A DNA stretch of 64,000 nt from DATARH01 sp035550515 (GTDB lineage Bacteria; Pseudomonadota; Alphaproteobacteria; ATCC43930; CGMCC-115725). This document shows, in pieces, positions 1 through 10,195 of the stretch. Where the stretch lies: contig DASZOZ010000067.1 of the NCBI GenBank assembly GCA_035550515.1, positions 31,755-95,754 on the forward strand. The letters run 5' to 3'. Position numbers and translations under genes: made by a program. The notes beneath the pieces are model-generated. The model made no database searches, was not told the DNA's origin, and saw only the letters and a program-made list of their open reading frames with translations. Position 1 is the stretch's first letter. Each line of letters begins with the position of its first letter.

Positions 1-1079
1 CGATCCAGCCGGCGACCACCTTTATCCGCGACCCCGACAACCAGTATCGCCGCGGCCGTGGCTATGCCCGCGCCGACAACCCCGGCTATGACCAGCCGGA
101 GGCGCTGCTGACCGCGCTTGAAGGCGGCGCCGAATCGCTGCTGCTGTCGTCGGGGATGGCGGCGGCGACGAATGTGTTTCAGGCGCTGCCGGCCGGGGCG
201 CATGTCGTCGCGCCGGTGGTGATGTACTGGGCGCTGCGCCGCTGGCTCGCCAGCCATGCGGCGCAAGGCCATATCGCGGTCGATTTTGTCGATGCCGCGT
301 CGCTCGACGCGCTGAATGCCGCCGTGCGCCCTGGCCGAACCCGGCTTGTCTGGATCGAGACGCCGGCCAACCCGCTATGGCCGGTGACCGACATCGCCGG
401 CGCGGCCATGATCGCGCACCAGGCCGGCGCCCTCCTCGCGGTCGACAGCACCGCCGCGACCCCGGTGCTGACCCGGCCGATCGAGCACGGCGCCGACATC
501 GTCATGCATTCGGCGACGAAATACCTCAATGGCCACAGCGACGTCATCGCCGGCACGCTGACCGGGGCGCGCGACGACGAGTTCTGGCAGCGCCTGGCGG
601 CCGGGCGGAGCGGCGGCGGCGCGATCCTCGGCAACATGGAGACCTATCTGCTGATGCGCGGCATGCGGACGCTGTTCCTGCGCGTCGAGCGCGCCTGCCG
701 CTCGGCCCAGCAGGTGGCGGCGGCGATGGCGCGGCATCCCCGCATCGCCGAGGTGCTCTATCCCGGCCTGCCCGGCCATCCCGGCCACGCGATCGCCGCG
801 CGGCAGATGCAGGGCGGCTTTGGCGGCATGCTGTCGATCCGCGTCAAGGGCGGCGAGGCGGCGGCGATCGCCACCGCGGCGCGGGTCGAGATCTGGAAGC
901 GCGCGACCTCGCTGGGCGGGGTCGAGAGCCTGATCGAACATCGCGCCTCGGTCGAGGGAGCGGGAACGCCGGTGCCGGGCGACCTCCTGCGCCTCTCCGT
1001 CGGCATCGAGGACCCGGGCGACCTGATCGACGACCTCGACCATGCGCTCAGCGCGTCGGCGGCAGCTCCCAGAAGCTGA
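1..1079 (+). CDS. Trans-sulfuration family PLP enzyme (cystathionine beta-lyase/gamma-synthase type), 5' partial
   Basis: The reading frame is already open at base 3, so the N-terminus lies outside the window and about 358 codons are present. This PLP fold-type I family acts in Cys/Met metabolism, either cleaving cystathionine or joining a sulfur donor to an activated homoserine. The PLP-binding lysine is in SATKYLNGHSDVIAG, encoded near base 520. Upstream are the family segments ATTFIRD, GYDQPEALLTALEGG and SSGMAA; WIETPANPLW follows. The C-terminal LSVGIEDPGDLIDDL is also typical. Substrate choice among cystathionine beta-lyase, gamma-lyase or gamma-synthase cannot be decided from this. The stop lies 32 bp inside the 3' end of the convergent membrane-protein gene. 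Confidence 0.9.
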   Translation, partial: IQPATTFIRDPDNQYRRGRGYARADNPGYDQPEALLTALEGGAESLLLSSGMAAATNVFQALPAGAHVVAPVVMYWALRRWLASHAAQGHIAVDFVDAASLDALNAAVRPGRTRLVWIETPANPLWPVTDIAGAAMIAHQAGALLAVDSTAATPVLTRPIEHGADIVMHSATKYLNGHSDVIAGTLTGARDDEFWQRLAAGRSGGGAILGNMETYLLMRGMRTLFLRVERACRSAQQVAAAMARHPRIAEVLYPGLPGHPGHAIAARQMQGGFGGMLSIRVKGGEAAAIATAARVEIWKRATSLGGVESLIEHRASVEGAGTPVPGDLLRLSVGIEDPGDLIDDLDHALSASAAAPRS

Positions 1080-1395
1080 CGATCAGCCCGCCGGCGACGA
1101 TCAGCGCGCCGCCGACCAGGATCGGCAGGCTCGGGATCGCCCCGAAGGCGACAAAGCTGATCACCTGCCACACGACGAACAGCGTCGCGATGTACAGCCC
1201 GACCACCCGTTCGAATGGTTGCGGGGCAAGGTTGAGCATGACGCCATAGCCGAACAGCAGCGCCCCGCCCACCACCAGCACACCGAGCCGGGCGACACCG
1301 GCACGGGCGAAAAGACCGTTGCGGACAAACGCGTCGCCGCTGGCCTCCAACGTCGTCGCGGCGATCAGGAACGCCCAGACGGTGAGAAAGCGCAC
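1048..1395 (-). CDS. Small four-helix membrane protein, EmrE/SMR-like
   Basis: A 115-residue protein made almost entirely of four hydrophobic segments, roughly residues 3-24, 35-55, 66-85 and 90-109. Length and topology fit the small multidrug resistance/DMT group. The first helix carries LEASGD, with Glu17 placed like the essential Glu14 of EmrE (AEVIGT), which suggests proton-coupled export or lipid flipping; that is inference. The start is GTG. The gene begins 9 bp after the sufT stop on the same strand, so it may be read as the last gene of the suf operon without sharing its function. Its 3' end overlaps the convergent PLP-enzyme gene by 32 bp. Confidence 0.7.
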   Translation of the reverse strand: MRFLTVWAFLIAATTLEASGDAFVRNGLFARAGVARLGVLVVGGALLFGYGVMLNLAPQPFERVVGLYIATLFVVWQVISFVAFGAIPSLPILVGGALIVAGGLIVSFWELPPTR

Positions 1396-1404
1396 GCCGA
1401 GGAC

Positions 1405-1809
1405 CTACATCAGCCCCAGTTCGAGCCGGGCCTCCTCGCTCATCCGGTCCATCGTCCAGGGCGGCGACCAGACGAGCTTGACCCGCACGTCCTCGACCCC
1501 CGGCACCTCGCCGATCGCCTTCTTGACCTCGTCGGGCATGCTGGCGGCAACCGGGCAGGAGGGCGTGGTCAGGGTCATCTCGACAAAGACGATGCCGCCC
1601 CGCTTGACCATCAGCTCATAGATGAGCCCGAGATTGACCAGGTCGACGGGGATCTCCGGGTCGCGCACGGTCTTCAGCGCTTCCAGCACCGGATCGAACA
1701 GGCTCAGATCGTCCTCGCCCTCGGGCCGCTCGACCTCCTCTGCTTCCGCCGGGGGCGGCGGGTCCCGGTGTTCGAAAGCGAAATAATCGCGTTGGCTATC
1801 TACCGACAT
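1405..1809 (-). CDS. sufT: SUF-associated Fe-S maturation protein SufT (DUF59/MIP18 family)
   Basis: A 134-residue protein. After an acidic, proline-rich leader of about 35 residues comes a DUF59 domain with the signature TVRDPEIPVDLVNLGLIYEL and the Cys-containing TTPSCPVAASMP. SufT/MIP18 proteins help insert Fe-S clusters into target enzymes. The ending SPPWTMDRMSEEARLELGL is the usual end of the SUF-linked form. The gene follows sufU by 58 bp on the same strand, consistent with the operon order sufS-sufU-sufT. The acidic N-terminal extension is longer than in minimal DUF59 proteins. Confidence 0.9.
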   Translation of the reverse strand: MSVDSQRDYFAFEHRDPPPPAEAEEVERPEGEDDLSLFDPVLEALKTVRDPEIPVDLVNLGLIYELMVKRGGIVFVEMTLTTPSCPVAASMPDEVKKAIGEVPGVEDVRVKLVWSPPWTMDRMSEEARLELGLM

Positions 1810-1867
1810 CAGGGAACCCTATACTGGACTGCACACGGTCGCATCGGATGTGGCCGCAACACTGCCG

Positions 1868-2335
1868 CTACTCCGTTTTGACCGGCTCGGCGGCGCCGCC
1901 TTTCAGCGCCGCCTCGAAAGCGTGCCAGGGCAGCGTGGCGCATTTGACGCGGGCCGGATAAGCCTTGACCCCGGTCAGCGGCTCGAGCCGCTCGCCGTCC
2001 TCTTCGAGCGCCTCGGGCAGCGCGTGCACCTCGCCGCCGGTGACCTTGGCGTGGAATTGCGCGAAGAGGGCCTGCGCCTCGGCCAGCGTCCTGCCTTTTA
2101 GAACCTCGGTCATCAGCGAGGACGACGCGGTCGAGATCGCACAGCCGCGGCCCTCGAAACTGACATCGGCGATGCGGTCGCCGTCGAGCGTCAAATAGAT
2201 GGTCACCCGGTCGCCGCAGAGCGGGTTGTGGCCCTTCGCGGTATGGGTCGGGTGCGCGATCGGCCGGAAATTGCGCGGATGCCGGCCGTGATCGAGGATG
2301 ATGTCCTGATAGAGGTCGCGCAGATCGATGCTCAT
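1868..2335 (-). CDS. sufU: SUF Fe-S scaffold / sulfur-acceptor protein SufU (IscU-like fold)
   Basis: A 155-residue protein beginning MSIDLRDLYQDIILDHGRHP. The ATG overlaps the sufS stop by 4 bp, which decides this start over a longer in-frame ATG at 2467 that lies inside sufS. Three family cysteines are visible, in NPLCGD, GRGCAIS and RVKCATLPW; with Asp of CGD they form the zinc/cluster site. GRGCAISTASSSLMTEVLKG is a SufU hallmark. In known systems SufU takes persulfide sulfur from SufS, matching its place directly after sufS. The insertion between the second and third Cys (HALPEALEEDGERLEPLTGV) fits SufU rather than IscU. Confidence 0.92.
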   Translation of the reverse strand: MSIDLRDLYQDIILDHGRHPRNFRPIAHPTHTAKGHNPLCGDRVTIYLTLDGDRIADVSFEGRGCAISTASSSLMTEVLKGRTLAEAQALFAQFHAKVTGGEVHALPEALEEDGERLEPLTGVKAYPARVKCATLPWHAFEAALKGGAAEPVKTE

Positions 2336-3579
2336 CGCGAAAACATCTCCCGGCACGCCTCGACCGCGGCGGCGAGCGCGTCGATGTCGTCCCTGTCGTT
2401 GTAGACGCCGAGCGAGGCTCGCACGGTGCCGGCGACGCCGAGCCGGTCCATCAGCGGCTGCGCGCAATGATGACCGACCCTGACCGCGACGCCGTGCTGG
2501 TCGAGCACGGTGCCGACGTCATGCGGGTGGATGCCGGCAAGGTTGAACGACAGCACCGAGAGCCGCCGCTGCCCGGCCGCGACAAGGCTGAGGTCGGGGA
2601 TGCGCGACAGCCGGTCGATCGCATAGCCGGTAAGGTCTTCCTCGTGATCGCGGATCGCCTGACGGCCGAGCCCTTCGATAAAGTCGAGCGCGAGCTTGAG
2701 GCCGGCCGCGCCGGAGATGTCCGGCGTGCCGGCCTCGAAGCGGTGCGGCGGGTCCTGGAACTCGGTGTGCTCGGGCGTGACCAGGGTGATCATGCCGCCG
2801 CCGGTCTGCCAGGGCGGCATCGCCGCGAGCAGATCGTAGCGGCCCCACAGCACGCCGATGCCGGAGGGCCCGTAAGCCTTGTGGCCGGAGAAGGCATAGA
2901 AATCGCAGCCGATCGCGCGGACATCGACCGGCATGCGCGGCACCGCCTGGCAGCCGTCGACCAGCACGCGCGCGCCCTGGGCATGCGCCAGCCCGGTGAT
3001 GCGCTCGACGGGGAGGATCGCGCCGCTGACGTTCGAGACATGGGTCACCGCGACCATTTTGGTGCGCGGACCGAGCATCGCCTCGAAGGCGGCGAGATCG
3101 AACCCGCCGTCGGAGCCGATCGGCGCGACGCGCAGCCGGGCGCCGACCCGCTCGCACAGCATCTGCCACGGCACGAAATTGGAATGGTGTTCGAGCTCGC
3201 TGACGATGATCTCGTCGCCCGCCGCGACAAAGGCCGGCCCCCAGCTTTGCGCGACGAGGTTGATGCTCTCGGTGGCGCCGCGGGTGAAGACGATCTCGTT
3301 GGCGTCGCCGGCATTGAGAAAGGCGCGGGTCGCCTCCCGCGCCGCCTCGAAGGCGTCGGTCGAGCGCTGGCTCAGTTGATAGACGCCGCGATGCACATTG
3401 GCGTAATCGCGGCGATAGAACTCGGCGACGCCGTCGATCACCGACGCCGGCTTTTGCGCGCTGGCGCCGGAATCGAGGAACACCAGCCCCGGATTGTTCC
3501 GGTAGATCGGGAACGCGCGGCGCAGTTCGCACGCATCGATCGCCGGGCGCGGCTTCGCGGCCGCGAGGTCGTTCATCAC
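2332..3579 (-). CDS. sufS: Cysteine desulfurase SufS (class V aminotransferase fold)
   Basis: A 415-residue PLP enzyme that takes sulfur from L-cysteine to give alanine and an enzyme persulfide for cluster assembly. The PLP lysine is in FSGHKAYGPSGIGVLWGR, and the persulfide cysteine in RVGHHCAQPLMDRLG, the short-loop group II layout. TRGATESINLVAQSWG and SELEHHSNFVPWQ are also family signatures. The first 18 residues are slightly longer than in minimal SufS. The start overlaps the sufD stop by 4 bp and the stop overlaps the sufU start by 4 bp, so translation of sufD-sufS-sufU is probably coupled. Confidence 0.96.
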   Translation of the reverse strand: MMNDLAAAKPRPAIDACELRRAFPIYRNNPGLVFLDSGASAQKPASVIDGVAEFYRRDYANVHRGVYQLSQRSTDAFEAAREATRAFLNAGDANEIVFTRGATESINLVAQSWGPAFVAAGDEIIVSELEHHSNFVPWQMLCERVGARLRVAPIGSDGGFDLAAFEAMLGPRTKMVAVTHVSNVSGAILPVERITGLAHAQGARVLVDGCQAVPRMPVDVRAIGCDFYAFSGHKAYGPSGIGVLWGRYDLLAAMPPWQTGGGMITLVTPEHTEFQDPPHRFEAGTPDISGAAGLKLALDFIEGLGRQAIRDHEEDLTGYAIDRLSRIPDLSLVAAGQRRLSVLSFNLAGIHPHDVGTVLDQHGVAVRVGHHCAQPLMDRLGVAGTVRASLGVYNDRDDIDALAAAVEACREMFSR

Positions 3580-4885
3580 TGGTCCTCCAGCCGGGCGAGC
3601 CTGAGGCTCAGCCGGCGCAGCAGGTGGTCGCGGATCGGCGCGTCGGCGATGCCCTCGATCGGCTCGCGCAGAAACCCTTCGATCAGCAGGCGGCGCGCCT
3701 CGTCAGCCGGGAGGCCGCGCGAGCGCAGGTAGAACAGCGCCGTCTCGTCGAGCTCGCCGACGCTGGCGCCATGCGCGCATTTGACGTCGTCGGCGAGGAT
3801 TTCCAGCTCCGGCTTGGTGTCGATCGAGGCGCGGCGGCCGAGGATCAAATTGCGGCTGGTCTGCCGCGCATCGGTCTGCTGCGCGCCCTCGCGAACCTTG
3901 ATGGTGCCCTGGAACGCGCCATGTCCGCGGCCGGCGGCGACGCCTTTGACGAGTTCGCCGGTCTTGCCGCCGGGCAGCCGGTGATCGATGGTCGTGACGA
4001 TGTTGGCTTCTTCCATGCCGCCAACGACAAAAGCGCCGTCGATGCGGCACTCGGCATCGACCCCCGCGATCGTGACGGAGATTTCCTGGCGCATCCTGCC
4101 GCCGCCGAGCAGCAGCGAGAACGCATTGAGCTTGGCGCGCTCCGACAGCAGCACGGCGTCAACGTCTTCAAAATGGGTTGCCTCGCCGGCTTCTTCGACC
4201 AGCGCAACCCGGGTTAGCGCCGCTTCATGTTCGATACGCCACAAGGCGAAATCGTTGCGCCAATATTTGCCCTCCCCGGCATAGGTCTCGACGACTGTCG
4301 CCCGGCTGCCGTGGCAGAGTTCGATCATGCTGCGCGTATGCAGCGAGGCGTCGCCGGCACCCGACGCGAGATGCACGATCTCGATCGGGGCGTCGAGCGA
4401 GACACCGCCACCGACTTCAAGCACAAAGCCGTCGGCGAAGAACGCGGCATTGAGCGAGGCAAACGGGTGCTCGCTTCCAGTATCCGCCGCGAAGGCTTTC
4501 ACCAGACCGGGTCGCTCGGTGACCGCTTGGCGCGTCGAGCCGAGCCAGACGCCGGACGGCACATCGAGCCGCGACAGTTCCGGCACGAACCGGCCATCCA
4601 CCAGCACGATCCGCGCGGCGCTGGCATCGAGCCCCAGCCCCGCCGGCACGCCCATGGGCCGGCCCATGACCGAAGGCAGCATCGGATGTTGTTCGAGGGA
4701 GCGCAGGTCGAGATAGCGCCAGTTCTCGCTGCGCCGGGCTGGGAAGCCGGCTTCGGCAAAGCGATCGAGGCTTGTGCGGCGCGCGCGGCGCAGCCATTCC
4801 GGCTCGCTCGCGGTCTCGGTGAAAACGTCGAGATACGGCCGCGCCTCGGGTTTCACGGGGAAATCGGCAAGGGTGCTCATCGCAT

Positions 4886-4889
<4 letters not shown>
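3576..4889 (-). CDS. sufD: Fe-S cluster assembly scaffold subunit SufD
   Basis: A 437-residue SufB/SufD-family protein and partner of SufB and SufC in the SufBC2D scaffold. The beta-helix core ends with CAHGASVGELDETALFYLRSRGL and the usual EARRLLIEGFLREP, close to the C-terminus. The N-terminal helical part carries PEWLRRARRTSLDRF and PARRSENWRYLDL. It lacks the CFLWPQ-type motifs and extended N-terminus of SufB, which separates it from the sufB gene of this operon. Its start overlaps the sufC stop by 4 bp. Confidence 0.94.
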
Positions 4890-5632
<743 letters not shown>

Positions 5633-5675
5633 TTCTCAACCCTTGTTTGCGTTCAGCAATCGAGAGCATGGCGGA

Positions 5676-5945
5676 TCACTCTCGCACGCCCTGTCGCTCA
5701 GCGATCCGCACAACCAGCGAGATAAGGTGTGTGATCCGCTCTTCCAGCACAGCCATTCGCCGTTCCATGCCGTCGAATCGAGCCTCCAGCCCGGCAAATC
5801 GGCTTTCCAAACCTGAGAACCGCGTTTCGAGCGATCCCAGTCGCACCTCCGTGCCCGAAAATCGCTGCTGCAGTTCGCGCATTTCAGCCGTCAGCCCCAA
5901 AAGCCGGGTACCGGCAAAATCGAGCGTGATGCGTTCATCGCTCAT
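5676..5945 (-). CDS. Short heptad-repeat coiled-coil protein inside the suf operon
   Basis: I do not recognise a named family. The 89-residue protein has a central run of heptads of the form R-F-x-G-L-E-x, about residues 28-70: RFSGTEV, RLGSLET, RFSGLES, RFAGLEA, RFDGMER, RMAVLEE. A more hydrophobic stretch follows (ITHLISLVVRIAERQ). An oligomeric coiled coil is expected, with the last segment possibly amphipathic or membrane-touching. GGAGG lies 7 nt before the ATG, which supports translation. It starts 16 bp after sufB and ends 43 bp before sufC, on the operon strand. Similar short coiled-coil proteins are common in alphaproteobacteria, so a specific Fe-S role is not implied. Confidence 0.75.
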   Translation of the reverse strand: MSDERITLDFAGTRLLGLTAEMRELQQRFSGTEVRLGSLETRFSGLESRFAGLEARFDGMERRMAVLEERITHLISLVVRIAERQGVRE

Positions 5946-5961
5946 TTAACGTCCTCCGCCC

Positions 5962-7409
<1,448 letters not shown>

Positions 7410-7410
<1 letters not shown>

Positions 7411-7862
7411 CAATGCGCTCCCGCCGACGGGAGGGTCTTCGCCGCGACCGGCAGGAAGGCATAGGGGGAAATCATCTCGTCGAGCGTCACCGCGCGCAGC
7501 GCCTCGCCGACCGCCCGGTTGATCGCCGCCCAATGCGGCCGGGTCGGGCAGTAATTGGTATGGGTGCACTCGTCGACGTGGATCGAGCACTGGGTGAGGC
7601 CGATATCGCCGTCGATCGCGGCAACCACCTCGGCCACCGAGATTGCCCCGGCCGGCCGCGCCAGGCGATAGCCGCCCGCCGCGCCGCGGGTCGCCGTCAC
7701 CACCCCGGCATGCGCCAGCGCCTTCAGCAGCTTGGCGACGGTCGCCAGCGGCAGCCGGGTCGCGGCGGCGACCGAGGCGGCGTTCTCCTGCCGGTCCGGC
7801 GTCAGCGCCAGATGCGTTGCGACAATCACGCCGTAATCGGCGAGCTTCGAGAGGATGATCAT
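7410..7862 (-). CDS. Rrf2-family Fe-S-sensing regulator of the SUF operon
   Basis: A 150-residue winged-helix regulator if started at MIILSKLADYG; a second in-frame ATG at 7910 would add 16 Gly/Ser-rich residues that look non-conserved. Helix-turn-helix residues are near TRLPLATVAKLLKALAHAG, followed by GAAGGYRLARP, the Rrf2 wing. Three cysteines, C92, C99 and C105 in QCSIHVDECTHTNYC, match the cluster ligands of IscR (92, 98, 104), so a labile Fe-S cluster probably sets its activity. It heads the operon and its stop overlaps the sufB start, the usual arrangement for autoregulated SUF systems. A candidate operator lies just upstream. Confidence 0.92.
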
Positions 7863-7925
7863 GCCGTCGTCCGCGCCAGACCCGTTGCCAGACCCATTGG
7901 CAGACCCCATTGGGATAAGCCAATT

Positions 7926-7942
7926 CGTACTGATTTAGTACG
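7926..7942. promoter_or_regulatory. Palindromic operator candidate upstream of rrf2-suf
   Basis: CGTACT-GATTT-AGTACG is a perfect 6-bp inverted repeat around a 5-bp spacer. It lies 64 bp before the chosen regulator start (16 bp before the alternative start at 7910). The ACT-N5-AGT core resembles what I recall of IscR-type sites in alphaproteobacteria. Binding by the Rrf2 protein encoded next to it is inference. Confidence 0.65.
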
Positions 7943-7943
7943 C

Positions 7944-7974
7944 GATACATCGTCGCTCGCCGCGCCGGGGTCAA
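7944..7974 (-). promoter_or_regulatory. Possible suf promoter
   Basis: On the minus strand TTGACC (7974-7969) could be a -35 box. ATGTAT or TGTATC follows with 18-19 bp spacing as a weak -10. The palindrome at 7926-7942 would then overlap the transcription start, a repressor-like position. The -10 match is poor. Confidence 0.35.
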
Positions 7975-8058
7975 GGCAAAAATGCGCGCTGCCGCGGAAT
8001 GCCGCCTCGGCCGTCGCGGCACACAAGGTTGCCGCGGCGCTGCCAATGACGGTCTGAA

Positions 8059-9252
8059 TCAGAAAATCAGATCGCCCAGATGCAGGTCGATGCCGAGGCG
8101 GATGATGCCGCCGCGGTAGACGAAGGTCTTGACGTTGCTGAAGTTGACAAAGGCGCCGTTCATCGGCTCGGCGACGGTCCTGATCTTCCCGAGATCGTAG
8201 TAGAGCGCTTCGATGCGGGCGGACCACGGGCCGGACGTCAGCAGCTCGATGCCGGCGCCGACGGTCGGTCCGACATGGGCTGTCGTCACCGCGGCCGAGT
8301 AGAAGCCGGAACCGGCGCTGAGGCTGATGCGCTGCGAGGCGTGCAGGCCGCCGTAGATCACGCCTCCGGTCGCGTAGATCAGCAGGTTGTCGATCGGAAT
8401 GCCGATGCGCAGCCGGGTGGTGCCGAACCAGTCGATCGACTGGTTGGCGGTAAAGCTGCAGTCGGGGCAGGGCGCGAAGCCGGCCAGTGGGAGCGGGCTG
8501 CCGACATCTTGCGTCCCGCCCATGCCGCTGCCCTGCATGTCGCTCTCGATGCCGACCATCAGCGGCGGCATGCCGTTGCCGAGCTCGACGGGTGCCAGAT
8601 AGCCGATCTGAGCGCCGCCGAGGATGCCGCTGCCGTTCGGGCCGCTCTGGTTGAGGACGACGCACCCGCTGGAATTGCCGGTGAGCGAATTGGTGCAGGT
8701 GCTGGCGGCGGTGCCTTCAAACCAGCCGCCGCCGAGATTGGCGCCGACGTAGAAGCCCTGCCAGCGCGAGGCGAGGGTCGGCGGCGCCGGCAGCGGGGCG
8801 GCGGCGGCGGCCTCGCCGATAATGTCGGGTCCGGTGACGGTCGACGCCGGCTGCAGCGCGACTGGCGTCATGCCGCCCGCCGGCGCAGGGAGCGCGGGCG
8901 GCGGTGTCGCTGCGGCCGACACGGCGCTTGACGGCGGCTGCATGGCGCCCGGGCCGGGCGCTGGGGCTGGGGCTGGGAGTGCGGGTTGTGGCGGCGGTGT
9001 CGCCGCGGCCGATGCGGCGCTCGGCGGCGGCTGCATGGCGCTTGGGCCGGGGGAAGGGACCAGCGGGGTGGGTTGCGGCGCGGTTGGTTGCGGCGCCGCG
9101 GCCACGGGCGGCGGGGCCGCTGCCGGCATGGTCGGGGGCGGCGCCGGGTGCAATATCTGATCGACGATATCGCCGCCGGGCGGATCGGCATGTGCAGAAA
9201 CCGAAACAATCATGCCAATAGCGGCAGTCACGCCGATGGTTCGAACCGTCAT
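8059..9252 (-). CDS. Outer-membrane beta-barrel protein with Pro/Ala-rich linker
   Basis: A 397-residue protein. MTVRTIGVTAAIGMIVSVSAHA is a clear signal peptide, which decides the start. Residues about 30-155 are a low-complexity Pro/Ala/Gln linker containing a 31-residue duplication. From WQGFYVGANLGGGWFEG on, it is a small Omp25/OmpW-like beta-barrel domain with alternating strands (GAQIGYLAPVE, GTTRLRIGIP, YATGGVIYGG, ARIEALYYDLG) and a C-terminal Phe, the usual barrel-assembly signal. Cys pairs occur in surface-loop positions (CTNSLTGNSSGC and CPDC). Closest by look to rhizobial outer-membrane beta-barrel antigens. It is divergent from the two-component pair, so that pair may control it. 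Confidence 0.8.
   Translation of the reverse strand: MTVRTIGVTAAIGMIVSVSAHADPPGGDIVDQILHPAPPPTMPAAAPPPVAAAPQPTAPQPTPLVPSPGPSAMQPPPSAASAAATPPPQPALPAPAPAPGPGAMQPPSSAVSAAATPPPALPAPAGGMTPVALQPASTVTGPDIIGEAAAAAPLPAPPTLASRWQGFYVGANLGGGWFEGTAASTCTNSLTGNSSGCVVLNQSGPNGSGILGGAQIGYLAPVELGNGMPPLMVGIESDMQGSGMGGTQDVGSPLPLAGFAPCPDCSFTANQSIDWFGTTRLRIGIPIDNLLIYATGGVIYGGLHASQRISLSAGSGFYSAAVTTAHVGPTVGAGIELLTSGPWSARIEALYYDLGKIRTVAEPMNGAFVNFSNVKTFVYRGGIIRLGIDLHLGDLIF
8900..9051 (-). repeat. Two-copy tandem duplication coding the Pro/Ala linker
   Basis: Two 59-bp copies at 8900-8958 and 8993-9051, 93 bp apart and nearly identical. Each codes a segment like GPxAMQPPxSAxSAAATPPP. The period is a multiple of three, so the frame is kept. 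Confidence 0.75.
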
Positions 9253-9399
9253 TGCCCGACATCTGCACAGTATTCGACCGACACAACCTAGCCGATTGTC
9301 TCGGCGATCACTTTCGGCCTCCCTAAGCGCATGGAAAGACTCGGATAACCGGCGCGGCGCGGTGCGGCGGCGGCGCGGCAAAGGGCGAATCGCGGCTGC

Positions 9400-9428
9400 T
9401 TTGTGACTGATTTGTAATCGTTTTGCGC
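9400..9428 (+). promoter_or_regulatory. Three direct repeats at 11-bp spacing before the response regulator
   Basis: TTTGTGA at 9400, TTTGTAA at 9411 and TTTGCGC at 9422 are spaced exactly 11 bp apart, the layout bound by OmpR/PhoB-type regulators. They lie 66-94 bp before the regulator ATG and between the divergent barrel gene and the two-component pair, so autoregulation or control of the barrel gene is plausible. The third copy is the weakest. Confidence 0.5.
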
Positions 9429-9493
9429 TTGTTGCCGGTCGCCGCCGTGACCATCTCCTGTGGCCGGAAGGCCGTGCCGGCCAGAGATGTGTC

Positions 9494-10171
9494 ATGAAGC
9501 TTCTTGTCGTCGAGGACGATCGCGAGACCGCCGCCTACCTCGTCAAGGGTTTGTCCGAAAGCGGCTATACCGTCGATCAGTCGGGTGACGGGCGCGAGGG
9601 TCTCTTTCTCGCCAGCTCGGGCAGCTACGACGCGATCATTCTCGACCGCATGCTGCCGGGCATGGACGGGCTGGCCATGCTCGGGGCGCTGCGCGCCGCC
9701 GAAATCGGCACGCCGTCGCTGATCCTGTCGGCGCTCGGCAGCGTCGACGACCGGGTCAAGGGGCTGCGCGCCGGGGGTGACGATTACTTGGTCAAGCCCT
9801 TCGCGTTCAGCGAATTGCTGGCCCGCGTCGAGGCGCTGTTGCGGCGCGGCGCGGCGGGTACGGCGACGACGAAACTGCGCGTCGCCGATCTCGAGCTCGA
9901 CCTGCTGACCCGCACCGTCAAGCGCGGCGACGCGGTGATCGACCTGCTGCCGCGCGAGTTTCAGCTGCTCGAATACTTGATGCGTAACGCCGGCCACGTC
10001 GTCACCCGCACGATGCTGCTGGAGCACGTCTGGGACTATCATTTCGACCCGCAGACCAATGTGATCGACGTCCATGTGAGCAGGCTGCGGCAGAAGATCG
10101 ACCGCAATTTCGACCGGCCGTTGATTCATACCGTGCGCGGCGCCGGCTATTGCCTGCGCGCCGGCGACTAG
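9494..10171 (+). CDS. OmpR/PhoB-family response regulator
   Basis: A 225-residue protein. The receiver domain (1-120) has the acidic pair in VVEDD, phosphoacceptor Asp51 in IILDRMLPGMDG and the conserved Lys in DYLVKPF. The winged-helix output domain (about 128-225) has LPREFQLLEYLMRNAGHVVTR and the recognition-helix region TNVIDVHVSRLRQKID ending in TVRGAGYCL. DR in place of the commoner DLxLP after the phospho-Asp (D-R-M-L-P) is characteristic of the QseB/TctD-like subgroup. It is followed directly by its histidine kinase. Targets are unknown; three direct repeats lie upstream. Confidence 0.95.
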   Translation: MKLLVVEDDRETAAYLVKGLSESGYTVDQSGDGREGLFLASSGSYDAIILDRMLPGMDGLAMLGALRAAEIGTPSLILSALGSVDDRVKGLRAGGDDYLVKPFAFSELLARVEALLRRGAAGTATTKLRVADLELDLLTRTVKRGDAVIDLLPREFQLLEYLMRNAGHVVTRTMLLEHVWDYHFDPQTNVIDVHVSRLRQKIDRNFDRPLIHTVRGAGYCLRAGD

Positions 10172-10195
10172 CGCGTCTTGGCTCGCACGTCGGTG

